Of a stretch of DNA of 64,000 bases, positions 50,511-60,593 are shown in pieces. Both the position numbers and the translations under genes were made by a program. The number at the start of each line of letters is the position of its first letter. Positions within the stretch are counted from its first letter, which is position 1. A model generated the notes under the pieces. It was not told the DNA's origin and did not search any database. It worked only from the letters and a program-made list of their open reading frames with translations. This DNA is from Betaproteobacteria bacterium (GTDB taxonomy: Bacteria > Pseudomonadota > Gammaproteobacteria > Burkholderiales > JAEUOS01), in the NCBI GenBank assembly GCA_028292405.1, contig JAQGMJ010000083.1, forward strand, positions 68,464-132,463, given 5' to 3'.

Positions 50511-53105
50511 TTAGCGCCGCAGCGTGTCCATCAGGTCATGCTCGATGGCGAGGATGGTCTTCTGGCTGCCGAGGTTGCCGCCCTGGACCAGGAACACGTC
50601 CTCGGCGCGCTCGCCCAGCGTGGTGATCTTGGCGGTGATGATATCCACCCCGTGGTCGCCCAGCACGCGGGCGATGCGGTAGAGCAGGCCGGGGCGGTCG
50701 CCGGCAGTCACGGCGAGGGCATGGCGCTGGCCCTTTTCGTCCGGGCGGATGTTCACCACCGGCTCGATGGCGAAATGGCGCGCCTGGCGCGACACCCGGC
50801 CGGTGACCGGCGGGCCCAGCGGCGCCTGGGCGGCCAGGGTGGCGGCGAGTTCATGCTCGGTGCGCTCGGGCAGGCCGTGCTCCTGCGGGTCGTCGCCGGT
50901 GGGCATTACCAGGAAGGTGTCGAGCGCGTAGCCGTGCCTGGTGGTGTGGATCTTCGCATCGACCACGTTCAGGCGCATGCGCTCGAAAAAGCCGCAAATG
51001 CGGGCGAACAGGTCGGCCTGGTCTTTCACGTACACCATTACCTGCAGGCCCTCGCCGATCGGCGAGTAGCGCGCGCGTACCACCGGGGTGTCGGCATTGA
51101 CGCGATAGTGCAGGGTGCGGGTCTGCCAGGCGATTTCCTTGGCGTCGTGGCGCATGAAGTAGGCCTGGTCGAACTGGTTCCAGAGCTCTTGTTGCGCATT
51201 GTCGGAAAAGCCGTAAAGCCGCAGCACGCGCAGGGCTTCGGCCTGGCGCTCCTGCATGTCGGTGTCGAAATCGACGCCGCCGCCGCGCAGCACCCGGCGG
51301 GTGGCGCGGAACAGGTCTTCCAGCAACTTGCCCTTCCAGGCGTTCCATACCTTCGGGCTGGTGCCGCGGATGTCGGCCACGGTGAGCAGGTACAGGGCGA
51401 TCAGGTGGCGTTCGTCCTTGACGCGGGCCGCGAAGGCCTTGATGGTGTCGGGGTCGTTCAGGTCCTGCTTTTGCGCCACCGCCGACATGCTCAGGTGCTG
51501 CTCGACCAGGAATTGCACCAGCTCGGTGTCGACCGGCGAGAGCCCGTGCTTATGGCAAAAATTGCGCGCATCGACCCGCCCGAGTTTCGAGTGATCGCCG
51601 CCGCGCCCCTTGGCGATGTCGTGGAACAGCGCGGCTACATAGAGCAGCCAGTGGCGCTCGAAATTGGCGATCAGGCGCGAGCACAGCGGGTATTCGTGGG
51701 CGAACTCCAGCATGGTGAAGCGGCGCATGTTGCGCACCACCTGCAGGATGTGCTGGTCCACGGTGTAGACATGGAACAGGTCGTGCTGCATCTGGCCGAT
51801 GATGCGCTTGAAGGCCGGGATGTAGCGCCCGAGGATGCCCCACTGGTTCATCCGCCGCAGTTCATGCACCAGGCCGCGCGGCGCCTGCAGGATTTTCAGG
51901 AACAGCTTGCGGTTTTCCGGATCGGCGCGAAAGGCCGCGTCCATCCGGTTGCGCGCGCGCCATAGCGCCCGCAGGGTCGGCGCCGTCATCCCCTGCAATT
52001 CGGAATGCTTTTGCATCAGGTAAAAGCATTCCAGCAGGGCCGAGGGATTCTGTTCGAACACCTGCTCGTCGTTGGCCGCCAGCAAATCACGCTCGGCGTG
52101 AAAGCGCTCGTTGATCTCACGCGCCTCGAAGGCGGCGCCGGGAAACAGGTTTGCCGCGATGTTCTGCAGCAGGATGGTGTTCAACTGGATGATCCAGCGC
52201 GCGTTGATGTAGTAGCGCTGCATCAGCTGTTCGCTGGCGCGCTTCGAAGCCGTGGCTTCGTAGCCGAACGCTTCGGCCACCTGGTTCTGGTAGTCGAACA
52301 ACAGGCGGTCTTCGCGCCGCCCGGCGATCAGGTGCATGCGCACCCGCAGGTGCCGCAGGAAGGCCTCGCGCTTGGCCAGCATCGAGGCTTCCTGGCGAGT
52401 GATGATATGGCGCGCGGCAAGTTCGCGCCAACTGGTGCCCAGGCGCGAGGCGCGGGCGATCCACAGGATCACCTGCAGGTCGCGCAGGCCGCCGGGGCTT
52501 TCCTTGCAGTTCGGTTCCAGGGAGTAGGGCGTGTCCTGGTATTTGTTGTGGCGCTGCTCCAGTTCGAGCTTTTTCGCGGTGTAGAAATCCTGCGGGTCGA
52601 TGCCGCCGGCCACGCCGATTTCCAGGTCGCGGAACAGGGTGCGGTCGCCGGCGACGAAGCGCGCCTCGATCAGGTTGGTCTGGATCGTGATGTCGCCGGC
52701 TGCCTCGGTCAGGCACTCGTCGATGGTGCGCACGCTGTGGCCGGCCTCGATGCCGATGTCCCAGAACTGCCCGACCATGATTTCCAGGCGCGCACGCGTG
52801 GCTTCGTCCTCGGCATTCGATTGCAGCAACAGCACATCGACGTCGGAATAGGGGTAAAGCTCGCCGCGGCCGTAGCCGCCTACCGCGACCAGGGTGGCGC
52901 CGGAACCGTTCAGGCCGGAGGCATGCCACAAGTCGGTCAGCACCTGGTCGACCAATTGGCGATGACGCGTCAGCAAACGCTGGGTGCGGCCGTCCACGGC
53001 AAAGGCATCGAACAGCTCGCGCCGGCCGGACGAAAGGCGTTGGCGCAGGCCGGGCGCCAGGGAAGGCGGCGGAGCGAGGGCGGCGGTAGTGGAAGGGGCG
53101 TTCAA
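50511..53105 (-). CDS. glnD: [Protein-PII] uridylyltransferase/uridylyl-removing enzyme
   Basis: GlnD senses glutamine and adds or removes UMP on Tyr51 of PII. From TTG 53105 it has 864 residues, the family's usual length. The nucleotidyltransferase domain has LVAVGGYGRGELYPYSDVDVLLL (catalytic Gly-Gly and Asp pair). The HD phosphohydrolase domain has ALFHDIAKGRGGDHSKLG, and two C-terminal ACT domains begin VMVYVKDQADLFARICGFF and LAVTAGDRPGLLYRIARVL. The start is uncertain: the frame is open to TTG 53207, and none of the candidates has a strong ribosome site. It follows map on the same strand. Its target glnB is at 4.4 kb. Confidence 0.95.
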   Translation of the reverse strand: MNAPSTTAALAPPPSLAPGLRQRLSSGRRELFDAFAVDGRTQRLLTRHRQLVDQVLTDLWHASGLNGSGATLVAVGGYGRGELYPYSDVDVLLLQSNAEDEATRARLEIMVGQFWDIGIEAGHSVRTIDECLTEAAGDITIQTNLIEARFVAGDRTLFRDLEIGVAGGIDPQDFYTAKKLELEQRHNKYQDTPYSLEPNCKESPGGLRDLQVILWIARASRLGTSWRELAARHIITRQEASMLAKREAFLRHLRVRMHLIAGRREDRLLFDYQNQVAEAFGYEATASKRASEQLMQRYYINARWIIQLNTILLQNIAANLFPGAAFEAREINERFHAERDLLAANDEQVFEQNPSALLECFYLMQKHSELQGMTAPTLRALWRARNRMDAAFRADPENRKLFLKILQAPRGLVHELRRMNQWGILGRYIPAFKRIIGQMQHDLFHVYTVDQHILQVVRNMRRFTMLEFAHEYPLCSRLIANFERHWLLYVAALFHDIAKGRGGDHSKLGRVDARNFCHKHGLSPVDTELVQFLVEQHLSMSAVAQKQDLNDPDTIKAFAARVKDERHLIALYLLTVADIRGTSPKVWNAWKGKLLEDLFRATRRVLRGGGVDFDTDMQERQAEALRVLRLYGFSDNAQQELWNQFDQAYFMRHDAKEIAWQTRTLHYRVNADTPVVRARYSPIGEGLQVMVYVKDQADLFARICGFFERMRLNVVDAKIHTTRHGYALDTFLVMPTGDDPQEHGLPERTEHELAATLAAQAPLGPPVTGRVSRQARHFAIEPVVNIRPDEKGQRHALAVTAGDRPGLLYRIARVLGDHGVDIITAKITTLGERAEDVFLVQGGNLGSQKTILAIEHDLMDTLRR

Positions 53106-53210
53106 GGCTTGTTGGAGCTTGATCTGGGTAAGCAGGCAAATCTGGTTGCGGGGACGGCGTTTGAGCCTGCGACAACCTGGCTGAAACCCCGGCGCCCCGC
53201 TGACCAACTC

Positions 53211-53240
53211 AATAGTTGCAGCGCGACCTGCAACTATTGC
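53211..53240. promoter_or_regulatory. 12-bp perfect dyad in the map-glnD gap
   Basis: CAATAGTTGCAG (53211-53222) and CTGCAACTATTG (53229-53240) are perfect inverted copies with a six-base loop. No T tract follows on either strand. It lies between the map stop codon and glnD; it may be a protein-binding site or a 3' hairpin of map. Confidence 0.55.
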
Positions 53241-53304
53241 ACAAAACCGGGGCGGCGTGTGGACGACGCCCGGACCCGGTGCTTGATCCGGGCGTCTTGT
53301 CCGG

Positions 53305-54120
53305 TCAAGCCGCCTGGCGATTATCCAGGCTGGCAGGCATCGCCGGCATGCCGGGCGAGACCGTCAGCACCTCGAAGCCGGTCTCGGTCACCAGCACGGT
53401 GTGTTCCCACTGCGCGGAAAGGCTATGGTCCTTGGTGACGATGGTCCAGCCGTCGGCCAGTTCGCGGATCTCGCGCCGGCCGGCGTTGATCATCGGCTCG
53501 ATGGTGAAAATCATCCCGGCTTTCAGCTCGGTCAGGGTGCCCGGCTTGCCGTAATGCAGCACCTGCGGCTCTTCATGGAATTTGGTGCCGATGCCGTGGC
53601 CGCAGAATTCGCGCACCACGGAGAAGCCGTTTTTCTCGGCGTGCTGCTGGATCACGTGGCCGATATCACCCAGATGGGCGCCGGGCTTGACCTGCAGGAT
53701 GCCCAGCCACATGCATTCGAGAGTGACGTCGCAGAGGCGTTTGGCGGCGATCGATGGTTCGCCGACGCAAAACATGCGGCTGGTGTCGCCGTGGTAGCCG
53801 TCCTTGATGGTGGTAATGTCCAGGTTCACCACGTCGCCCTTTTTCAGCACCTTCTCGCCCGGGATGCCGTGGCACACCTGGTTGTTCACCGAGGTGCAGA
53901 TGGCTTTCGGGTAAGGCCGGTAGCCCGGCGGGCAGTAACCCAGGGGCGCGGGAATGGTGCCCTGTACGCTGACCATGTATTCGTGGCACAGGCGGTCGAG
54001 CTCGCCGGTAGTGACGCCGGCTTTCACGAACGGGGCAATGTAATCCAGCACTTCGGCGGCGAGCTTGCCGGCGATGCGCATTCTTTCGATGTCTTGCGGG
54101 GTCTTGAGTCCGATTGCCAT
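53305..54120 (-). CDS. map: Methionine aminopeptidase, type I
   Basis: MetAP removes the N-terminal Met of nascent proteins. The 271-residue protein has the metal ligands in NLDITTIKDGYHGDTSRMF (two Asp), FCGHGIGTKFHEEPQVLHYG (His), TIEPMI (Glu) and SAQWEHTVLV (Glu), as in E. coli. It is divergent from rpsB with 280 bases between, a conserved arrangement. The start is ATG 54120. Confidence 0.97.
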   Translation of the reverse strand: MAIGLKTPQDIERMRIAGKLAAEVLDYIAPFVKAGVTTGELDRLCHEYMVSVQGTIPAPLGYCPPGYRPYPKAICTSVNNQVCHGIPGEKVLKKGDVVNLDITTIKDGYHGDTSRMFCVGEPSIAAKRLCDVTLECMWLGILQVKPGAHLGDIGHVIQQHAEKNGFSVVREFCGHGIGTKFHEEPQVLHYGKPGTLTELKAGMIFTIEPMINAGRREIRELADGWTIVTKDHSLSAQWEHTVLVTETGFEVLTVSPGMPAMPASLDNRQAA

Positions 54121-54168
54121 GGCAGGATGCGGGTCGCGGCGGCGTGTTCTACAAAGCGCCGAAACCCT

Positions 54169-54196
54169 TTGATCCGTTGGGAGAATACGCTATAAT
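54169..54196 (+). promoter_or_regulatory. Strong sigma-70 promoter for rpsB
   Basis: TTGATC (54169-54174) and a perfect TATAAT (54191-54196) are 16 bases apart. Transcription would start near 54203. Confidence 0.75.
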
Positions 54197-54202
54197 ATCG
54201 GG

Positions 54203-54400
54203 CTGCCTGCGGATTTTCAAAGGCTTTTCTCGGACGGTTTTAATGCCGTATCGAAGGGGAGTCGCGCGGTTTGGAAAACGCCAGGCAAATTCGCACTTTC
54301 GCCCCTTTAGGGTGCCGTAACATACTGTTTTAGCTGGAGTTCCGGCTGGCAGGCAACGGCTCTTGGCGAAAGGTGGTTAACCCTAATCGGAGTATCATCA
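54203..54400 (+). promoter_or_regulatory. Long 5' leader of rpsB
   Basis: About 200 bases of leader separate the promoter from the rpsB ATG. It contains several short stems and the ribosome site GGAG at 54389. Leaders of rpsB in many proteobacteria bind S2 to repress rpsB-tsf; this leader may do so, but I cannot show a consensus fold by eye. Confidence 0.4.
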
Positions 54401-55141
54401 ATGTCTACGACCATGCGTCAAATGCTGGAGGCCGGCGTGCATTTCGGCCACCAGACCCGCTTCTGGAACCCCAAGATGGCTCCCTTCATCTTCGGTTCCC
54501 GCAACAAGATCCACATCATCAACCTCGAGAAGACGTTGGCGATGTACAACGACGCGATGAAGTACATCCGTCAACTGGCGTCCAACAAGGGCACCATCCT
54601 GATGGTCAGCACGAAGCGTCAGGCGCGCGAAATCATCGCCGAAGAGGCGCAGCGCGCCGGCGTACCGTATGTCGATGCCCGCTGGCTCGGCGGCATGCTG
54701 ACCAACTTCAAGACTGTCAAGGTCTCGATCAAGCGCCTGAAGGAAATGGAGACCATCCAGCAAGAGGGCGGCACCGAGAAGATGTCGAAGAAGGAAGCGC
54801 TGATGTTCCAGCGCGAGATGGAAAAGCTGCAAAAGTCGATCGGCGGCATCAAGGACCTGAACGGCCTGCCGGACGCAATTTTCGTCATCGACGTCGGCTA
54901 TCACAAGATCGCCATCACCGAAGCCAACAAGCTCGGCATCCCGATCATCGCCGTGGTCGATTCCAACCACACCCCGGACGGCATTGCCTACGTCATCCCG
55001 GGTAACGACGACTCCTCCCGCGCCATCCGCCTGTACGCCCGCGGCGTGGCCGACGCGATCCTCGAGGGTCGCGCCCAGGTGATCAACGAAATCGTCGCCG
55101 CCGGCGACGACGAGTACGTCGAGGTGCAGGAAACCGCCTGA
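54401..55141 (+). CDS. rpsB: 30S ribosomal protein S2
   Basis: S2 binds the small subunit near the mRNA exit. The 246-residue protein has [42 protein letters not shown] at the N-terminus, [47 protein letters not shown], and [24 protein letters not shown], all standard. Length is typical. It is followed by a terminator, then tsf. Confidence 0.99.
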   Translation: MSTTMRQMLEAGVHFGHQTRFWNPKMAPFIFGSRNKIHIINLEKTLAMYNDAMKYIRQLASNKGTILMVSTKRQAREIIAEEAQRAGVPYVDARWLGGMLTNFKTVKVSIKRLKEMETIQQEGGTEKMSKKEALMFQREMEKLQKSIGGIKDLNGLPDAIFVIDVGYHKIAITEANKLGIPIIAVVDSNHTPDGIAYVIPGNDDSSRAIRLYARGVADAILEGRAQVINEIVAAGDDEYVEVQETA

Positions 55142-55185
55142 TCAAGGGCCCAGCCGCACGCCACAACGGCGGCGGCGGAAACAAA

Positions 55186-55210
55186 GGGGCAGCGATTGCC
55201 CCTTTTTTTT
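55186..55210 (+). terminator. Rho-independent terminator/attenuator between rpsB and tsf
   Basis: GGGGCA (55186-55191) and TGCCCC (55197-55202) pair around five bases and are followed by eight T. It probably lowers tsf transcription relative to rpsB. A TACAAT box at 55249-55254 may start extra tsf transcripts. Confidence 0.88.
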
Positions 55211-55287
55211 AACGGATTTGGATACAGCTTCCGGACACAATCGGATCCTACAATTCACCGAACAACTGATTAAAGACGGGTATAAAG

Positions 55288-56184
55288 ATGGCAGCTATTA
55301 CCGCAGGCATGGTGGCAGAACTGCGCGCGAAGACCGACGCGCCGATGATGGAATGCAAAAAGGCCCTGACCGAAGCCGAGGGCGACCTTAGCCGCGCCGA
55401 GGAAATCCTGCGCGTCAAGCTCGGCAACAAGGCCAGCAAGGCCGCCGGCCGCGTCGCCGCCGAAGGCGTGGTCGCGACCTACATCTCCGCCGACGGCAAA
55501 CTGGGCGCGATCCTCGAGCTGAACTCGGAAACCGACTTCGTCGCCAAGAACGACGACTTCATGAATCTGGGCCGCGGCGTGGCTGAACTGATCGCCACCC
55601 AGAACCCCGCCAGTGTCGAAGCCTTGTCCGCGCTGCCCTACCAGGGCGCGACGGTGGAAGAAGTGCGCAAGGCCCTGGTCGGCAAGATCGGCGAAAACAT
55701 GTCGTTCCGCCGCTTCGCCCGTTTCGAAGCCAAGGGCCGCCTGACCCAGTACATCCACGGCGGCTCGCGCGTCGGCGTGATGATCGACGTTTCCGGCGGC
55801 GACGAGCAACTGGCGAAGGACCTGGCGATGCACATCGCCGCCTCCAAGCCGGTCTCGCTGTCGAAGGAAGAAGTGCCGGCCGAACTGATCGAAAAAGAGC
55901 GCTCGATTGCCGCGCAAAAGGCCGCCGAATCCGGCAAGCCCGCTGAAATCGTGCAAAAGATGGTCGAAGGCTCGGTGGCGAAATACCTGAAGGAAGTCAC
56001 CCTCCTGGGCCAGCCTTTCGTCAAGGACGACAAGCAGCTGGTCGAGCAACTGCTCAAGGCCCGTGGCGCGACGGTGAACCGTTTCGTTCTCTACATCGTC
56101 GGCGAAGGCATCGAGAAAAAGACCACCGACTTTGCCGCCGAAGTGGCGGCCCAGGCCGCGGCCGCCAAGGGCGCGGCGGCTTGA
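55288..56184 (+). CDS. tsf: Elongation factor Ts
   Basis: EF-Ts exchanges GDP for GTP on EF-Tu. The 298-residue protein has [45 protein letters not shown], and [14 protein letters not shown], the residues that contact EF-Tu. The length is as in betaproteobacteria. It starts at ATG 55288 and follows rpsB as usual; the following 157-base gap holds small hairpins. Confidence 0.98.
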   Translation: MAAITAGMVAELRAKTDAPMMECKKALTEAEGDLSRAEEILRVKLGNKASKAAGRVAAEGVVATYISADGKLGAILELNSETDFVAKNDDFMNLGRGVAELIATQNPASVEALSALPYQGATVEEVRKALVGKIGENMSFRRFARFEAKGRLTQYIHGGSRVGVMIDVSGGDEQLAKDLAMHIAASKPVSLSKEEVPAELIEKERSIAAQKAAESGKPAEIVQKMVEGSVAKYLKEVTLLGQPFVKDDKQLVEQLLKARGATVNRFVLYIVGEGIEKKTTDFAAEVAAQAAAAKGAAA

Positions 56185-56247
56185 GCCGGGGCAGGGCAAA
56201 CTAGTAGTACTATGCCGGGCGCGGCGGTGCCGCAACCGGCGTAGGGT

Positions 56248-56300
56248 GCTCCCTTCGGGAGCGCCGCCGCAAAGCAGCAAGCGCGAGGGGCTCATGCCCC
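56248..56300. promoter_or_regulatory. Two hairpins in the tsf-pyrH gap
   Basis: GCTCCC/GGGAGC (56248-56262) with a three-base loop, and GGGGC/GCCCC (56287-56300) with a four-base loop. Neither has a T tract. They may be sites of processing between tsf and pyrH. Confidence 0.35.
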
Positions 56301-56341
56301 CGCGGCACCAGATCAAGCAGTGGATTTCACCGGAAGAACCC

Positions 56342-57061
56342 ATGCCAGCATTGCCCAAATACAAGCGCGTGTTGTTGAAACTTTCCGGCGAAGCGCTGAT
56401 GGGCGAAGACCTCTTCGGCATCAACCGCGCGACCATCGAGCGCATCGTCGGTGAAATCGGCGCGGTCGCCGAACTCAATATCGAACTGTCGGTGGTCATC
56501 GGCGGCGGCAACATCTTCCGCGGCGTCGCTCCCGGCGCCCAGGGCATGGACCGCGCCACCGCCGACTACATGGGCATGCTTGCCACCATCATGAACGCGC
56601 TGGCGCTACAGGACTCGATGAAGCAGCACAACATCGTCGCCCGCGTGCAGTCGGCCCTGTCGGTCGAGCAGGTGGTCGAGCCCTACATCCGCGGCAAGGC
56701 CTTGCGCTACCTCGAAGAGGGCAAGGTGGTGATTTTCGCCGCAGGCACCGGCAACCCGTTTTTCACCACCGACACCGCGGCCGCCTTGCGCGCCTCCGAA
56801 ATGGGCGCCGAAATCGTGCTCAAGGGCACCAAGGTCGACGGTGTCTACACCGCCGACCCGAAGCTGGATCCCGGCGCCACCAAGTACGACGAAATCACCT
56901 TTCGCGAGGCGATGATCAAGGACCTGAAGGTGATGGATGCCACCGCCTTCGCCCTGTGCCGCGACCAGAAGCTGCCGATCAACGTATTTTCGATCTTCAA
57001 GGAAGGCGCGCTCAAGCGCGTCGTGATGGGCGAAAATGAAGGCACGCTCGTTCACGTATGA
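56342..57061 (+). CDS. pyrH: UMP kinase
   Basis: PyrH is a hexameric kinase of the amino-acid-kinase fold that makes UDP from UMP. The 239-residue protein has [62 protein letters not shown] and [11 protein letters not shown]. Start ATG 56342 has CGGAAGAA upstream. The frame stays open upstream without a family match. Confidence 0.98.
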   Translation: MPALPKYKRVLLKLSGEALMGEDLFGINRATIERIVGEIGAVAELNIELSVVIGGGNIFRGVAPGAQGMDRATADYMGMLATIMNALALQDSMKQHNIVARVQSALSVEQVVEPYIRGKALRYLEEGKVVIFAAGTGNPFFTTDTAAALRASEMGAEIVLKGTKVDGVYTADPKLDPGATKYDEITFREAMIKDLKVMDATAFALCRDQKLPINVFSIFKEGALKRVVMGENEGTLVHV

Positions 57062-57119
57062 TCAGGCTGGTGTCCGAACCGACGGGGCCGCTGACGTATA
57101 AGTTTTTGGGAGAGTACGC

Positions 57120-57680
57120 ATGACCATCGCCGACATCAAGAAGTCGACCGAGCAAAAGATGCAAAAGTCGATCGAGGCTTTCAAGAACGATCTGGGCAAG
57201 ATCCGCACGGGGCGCGTCCACGTCGGCCTGCTGGACCACGTCCAGGTCGACTACTACGGCAGCATGATGCCGATCAACCAGGCCGCCAACGTCACCCTGC
57301 TCGACGCCCGTACCATCGGCGTGCAGCCGTTCGAAAAGAAAATGGTGCCGGTGATCGAAAAGGCGATCCGCGAGTCCGACCTGGGTCTCAACCCGGCCAC
57401 CCAGGGCGACCTGATCCGTGTGCCGATGCCCGCGCTCACCGAGCAGCGCCGCAAGGACCTGGTGAAGATCGTCAAAGGCGAGGGCGAAGACGCCCGCGTC
57501 TCGATCCGCAGCCTGCGCCGCGAGGCCAACGACGGCCTGAAAAAGCTGCTGAAGGACAAAGTGGTGTCGGAAGACGACGAGCGCCGCGCCCAGGACGAGG
57601 TGCAGAAGCTCACCGACAAGTTCGTCGCCGAGATCGAAAAAATGCTGGCGGCCAAAGAGGCCGAAATCATGGCGGTCTGA
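57120..57680 (+). CDS. frr: Ribosome recycling factor
   Basis: RRF splits the post-termination ribosome with EF-G. The 186-residue protein has [35 protein letters not shown], and [33 protein letters not shown], the usual helical signature. The start ATG 57120 has TGGGAGAG upstream. It is in the standard order after pyrH. Confidence 0.98.
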   Translation: MTIADIKKSTEQKMQKSIEAFKNDLGKIRTGRVHVGLLDHVQVDYYGSMMPINQAANVTLLDARTIGVQPFEKKMVPVIEKAIRESDLGLNPATQGDLIRVPMPALTEQRRKDLVKIVKGEGEDARVSIRSLRREANDGLKKLLKDKVVSEDDERRAQDEVQKLTDKFVAEIEKMLAAKEAEIMAV

Positions 57681-57715
57681 GCGACCCCATCACCGACCCA
57701 CGGAGCTCACGGCCC

Positions 57716-58525
57716 TTGAACACCAGCTCGACCCAAGGCATACCGGATACCGGCGCGGTGCCGCGCCACGTCGCCATCATCATGGACGGCAACGGCCGCT
57801 GGGCCACCAAGCGCTTCCTGCCGCGCGTCGCCGGCCACAAGCGCGGCGTCGAATCGGTGCGCGAGGCGGTGCGCGCCTGCGGCGAGCGCGGCGTTGAATA
57901 CCTGACGCTGTTCGCCTTTTCCTCGGAAAACTGGCGCCGGCCCGAAGAAGAGGTCTCGGTGCTGATGCAGCTCTTCGTCATGGTGCTGGAACAGGAAGTC
58001 GCCAAGCTCGACGCCGCCGGCGTGCGCCTGAAGGTGGTGGGCGACCTGTCGCGCTTCGACGCCAAGCTGCTCGAACTGATCCGCAGGGGCGAGGCCAAGA
58101 CCGCGCACAACACCAAGCTGACGCTGACCATCTGCGCCAACTACGGCGGCCGCTGGGACATCATGCAGGCCACCCACGCCATGCTCAGGGCAAACCCGGC
58201 GCTGGCCGCCGGTTTCACCGAGCAGGACCTCGAGCCCTACCTGTCGATGGGCTACGCGCCCGAGCCCGACCTGTTCATCCGCACCGGCGGCGAACAGCGC
58301 GTCAGCAATTTCCTGATCTGGCAACTGGCCTATACCGAGCTCTACTTCACCGACACCTTCTGGCCCGACTTCGACGGCCGCGCGCTGGATGAAGCCATTG
58401 CTTCCTACCGCCGCCGCGAACGCCGCTTCGGCCAGACCAGCGAGCAGGTGCGCGAGCGCGGCCGCGCCGTCACCCCGGTGCCGGAAACCCATGCCGCCGC
58501 GCCTGCTACGCGCGTCGATGCCTGA
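57716..58525 (+). CDS. uppS: Undecaprenyl diphosphate synthase
   Basis: UppS makes the C55 lipid carrier for cell wall and lipid A sugars, including the aminoarabinose carrier used by the arn genes. The 269-residue protein has [16 protein letters not shown] with the catalytic Asp near residue 24, [22 protein letters not shown], and [28 protein letters not shown]. The start is TTG 57716, with CGGAG 10 to 14 bases upstream; there is no ATG nearby. A perfect hairpin begins within its last codons. Confidence 0.96.
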   Translation: MNTSSTQGIPDTGAVPRHVAIIMDGNGRWATKRFLPRVAGHKRGVESVREAVRACGERGVEYLTLFAFSSENWRRPEEEVSVLMQLFVMVLEQEVAKLDAAGVRLKVVGDLSRFDAKLLELIRRGEAKTAHNTKLTLTICANYGGRWDIMQATHAMLRANPALAAGFTEQDLEPYLSMGYAPEPDLFIRTGGEQRVSNFLIWQLAYTELYFTDTFWPDFDGRALDEAIASYRRRERRFGQTSEQVRERGRAVTPVPETHAAAPATRVDA

Positions 58526-58543
58526 GGCGCTCGCGCCTCAGGC
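58520..58543 (+). promoter_or_regulatory. Perfect 10-bp hairpin at the uppS-cdsA junction
   Basis: GCCTGAGGCG (58520-58529) and CGCCTCAGGC (58534-58543) pair around CTCG. The stem includes the uppS stop codon and ends 16 bases before the proposed cdsA ATG. Without a T tract it is more likely a translational or mRNA-stability element than a terminator. Confidence 0.55.
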
Positions 58544-58559
58544 CCCCGCGCAGGCCTCA

Positions 58560-59417
58560 ATGCTCAAAACCCGCGTCATCACCGCGGTAGTCCTGCTGGC
58601 AGTCCTGATTCCCGCCCTGTTCCTCCTGCCGCCGCGCGGCTGGGCCGTGCTGATGATGGTCGCGGTCGCCGCAGCCGCCTGGGAGTGGGGCCGGCTGTGC
58701 GGTTTCAAGACCATGGGCGCGGTGCTGTTGGCCGTGCTGATCGTCGCCAGCGCACTGTTTCTCCTGCTGCTGGCGCCTGACGATTTCGACGGCAACTCAC
58801 GCACCGAAGACGCCGGTGAAATCCTTTTGTACGCCGCCGCGCTGCTCTGGTTTCTCGCCGTGCCGGTGTGGCTGCGCTGGCGCAACCTGCTACCCGGCCG
58901 CGCCGCCCTGGCTGTGCTCGGCTGGCTGCTGCTGCTGGCCAGCTGGTACGCGGTCTGGAAATTCCGCGAGGCGGGCTCGCTCTACCTGCTGTTCATGATG
59001 GGCACGGTGTGGATCGCCGACATCGCCGCCTATGTCGCCGGCAAGAACTTTGGTCGCCACAAGCTGGCGCCCGCCATTTCCCCCGGCAAGACCTGGGAAG
59101 GCGTCGCCGGCGCGGTCATCGGCGTGCAGATCTACGCCATTGCCCTGCTGGCGCTCGAATCGGTGGCGCCGAATTATTTCGGCGCGCTGGCCGCGCGCCT
59201 CGGGGTGACGGGCACCCTTGCCGCGGTGCTGGTGCTGACCCTGGTGTCGGTAGTCGGCGACCTGTTCGAATCCCTGCTCAAGCGCCGTATCGGCATGAAA
59301 GACAGCAGCCAGCTCCTGCCCGGCCACGGCGGCGTGCTCGACCGCATCGACGCCCAGCTATCGACCCTGCCGGTGGCGCTCGCGCTGGTCGCCCTGATCG
59401 CCCGCGCCACCGCCTAA
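58560..59417 (+). CDS. cdsA: Phosphatidate cytidylyltransferase
   Basis: CdsA is an inner-membrane enzyme making CDP-diacylglycerol. The 285-residue protein has about eight membrane helices and the C-terminal signature DLFESLLKRRIGMKDSSQLLPGHGGVLDRIDA. I chose ATG 58560 (MLKTRVITA, a usual start in the group); ATG 58518, overlapping the uppS end, is an alternative with 14 more residues. It is followed by dxr after six bases. Confidence 0.95.
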   Translation: MLKTRVITAVVLLAVLIPALFLLPPRGWAVLMMVAVAAAAWEWGRLCGFKTMGAVLLAVLIVASALFLLLLAPDDFDGNSRTEDAGEILLYAAALLWFLAVPVWLRWRNLLPGRAALAVLGWLLLLASWYAVWKFREAGSLYLLFMMGTVWIADIAAYVAGKNFGRHKLAPAISPGKTWEGVAGAVIGVQIYAIALLALESVAPNYFGALAARLGVTGTLAAVLVLTLVSVVGDLFESLLKRRIGMKDSSQLLPGHGGVLDRIDAQLSTLPVALALVALIARATA

Positions 59418-59423
59418 GGCTCC

Positions 59424-60593
59424 ATGCGCACCCTCACTCTCCTTGGTTCCACCGGCTCGGTCGGCGAAAGTACGCTCGACGTGGTGGCACGCCACCCCGA
59501 CCGCTTCAGCGTCTTCGCGCTGGTCGCCAAAAGCCAGGCCGACAAGCTGTACGACCAATGCGTGGTGCATCGCCCGCGCTACGCCGTGCTGATGGAGCCG
59601 ACTGCCGCCGCCCGCCTGCGCGAGCGCCTGCGTGCGGCGGGCCTAGCCACCGAAGTGCTGGAGGGCGAGCGCGCCGCCGTCGAAATGGCCGAGGCGCCGG
59701 AGGCCGACACCGTGGTCGCGGCCATCGTCGGCGCCGCCGGCCTGCCCGCGGCCCTGGGCGCCGCGCGCCACGGCAAGCGCATCCTCCTTGCCAACAAGGA
59801 AGCCCTGGTAATGACCGGGCCGATCTTTCTCGACGCCGCGCAAAAGGGCGGCGCCACCCTGTTGCCGCTGGACAGCGAACACAACGCCATCTTCCAGTCG
59901 CTGCCGGCCGGCTTCAAGCGCGGCCTGGGCGGCCAGGGCGTGCGGCGCATCCTGCTCACTGCCTCCGGCGGGCCGTTCCGCTCGCGCGACCCCGCCACCC
60001 TGCACAGCGTCACCCCGGAAGAGGCGGTGGCGCATCCCAACTGGGTGATGGGACGTAAAATCTCGGTCGATTCCGCCACCATGATGAACAAGGGCCTGGA
60101 AGTGATCGAGGCGCACTGGCTGTTCGGTGCCGCCCCCGAGTGCATCCAGGTCGTGATCCACCCGCAAAGCGTGATCCACTCGATGGTCGAATACGCCGAT
60201 GGCTCGGTGCTGGCGCAGCTCGGCAACCCCGACATGCGCACGCCGATCGCGCAGGCGCTGGCTTACCCGGAGCGCATCGAAGCAGGGGTGGCCGCCTTCG
60301 ACATTTTCAAGTTGAAACAATTTACTTTCGAAGCGCCGGATTTTTTACGCTTTCCCTGCCTCAAACTCGCCTATGATGCATTGCATGCGGGCGGCAGCGC
60401 CCCGGCGGTTTTGAACGCCGCCAACGAAATCGCGGTCCAGGCCTTCCTGGAGCGGCGCTTGCCCTTTACCGGCATTGAGCGTACCGTGGCGCGCACTCTG
60501 GAAGCGGTCGCCGGCCTGCCGGCCGCCACTCTTGAAGACGTGCTGGAAGCCGACGCCCGCGCCCGCGCGCGCGCCGAACTGGAAATTGCATGA
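59424..60593 (+). CDS. dxr: 1-deoxy-D-xylulose 5-phosphate reductoisomerase
   Basis: Dxr commits DXP to the MEP isoprenoid pathway. The 389-residue protein has the NADPH fold [26 protein letters not shown], the metal and substrate site [52 protein letters not shown] and [14 protein letters not shown]. Its stop overlaps the rseP start by four bases. Confidence 0.98.
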   Translation: MRTLTLLGSTGSVGESTLDVVARHPDRFSVFALVAKSQADKLYDQCVVHRPRYAVLMEPTAAARLRERLRAAGLATEVLEGERAAVEMAEAPEADTVVAAIVGAAGLPAALGAARHGKRILLANKEALVMTGPIFLDAAQKGGATLLPLDSEHNAIFQSLPAGFKRGLGGQGVRRILLTASGGPFRSRDPATLHSVTPEEAVAHPNWVMGRKISVDSATMMNKGLEVIEAHWLFGAAPECIQVVIHPQSVIHSMVEYADGSVLAQLGNPDMRTPIAQALAYPERIEAGVAAFDIFKLKQFTFEAPDFLRFPCLKLAYDALHAGGSAPAVLNAANEIAVQAFLERRLPFTGIERTVARTLEAVAGLPAATLEDVLEADARARARAELEIA

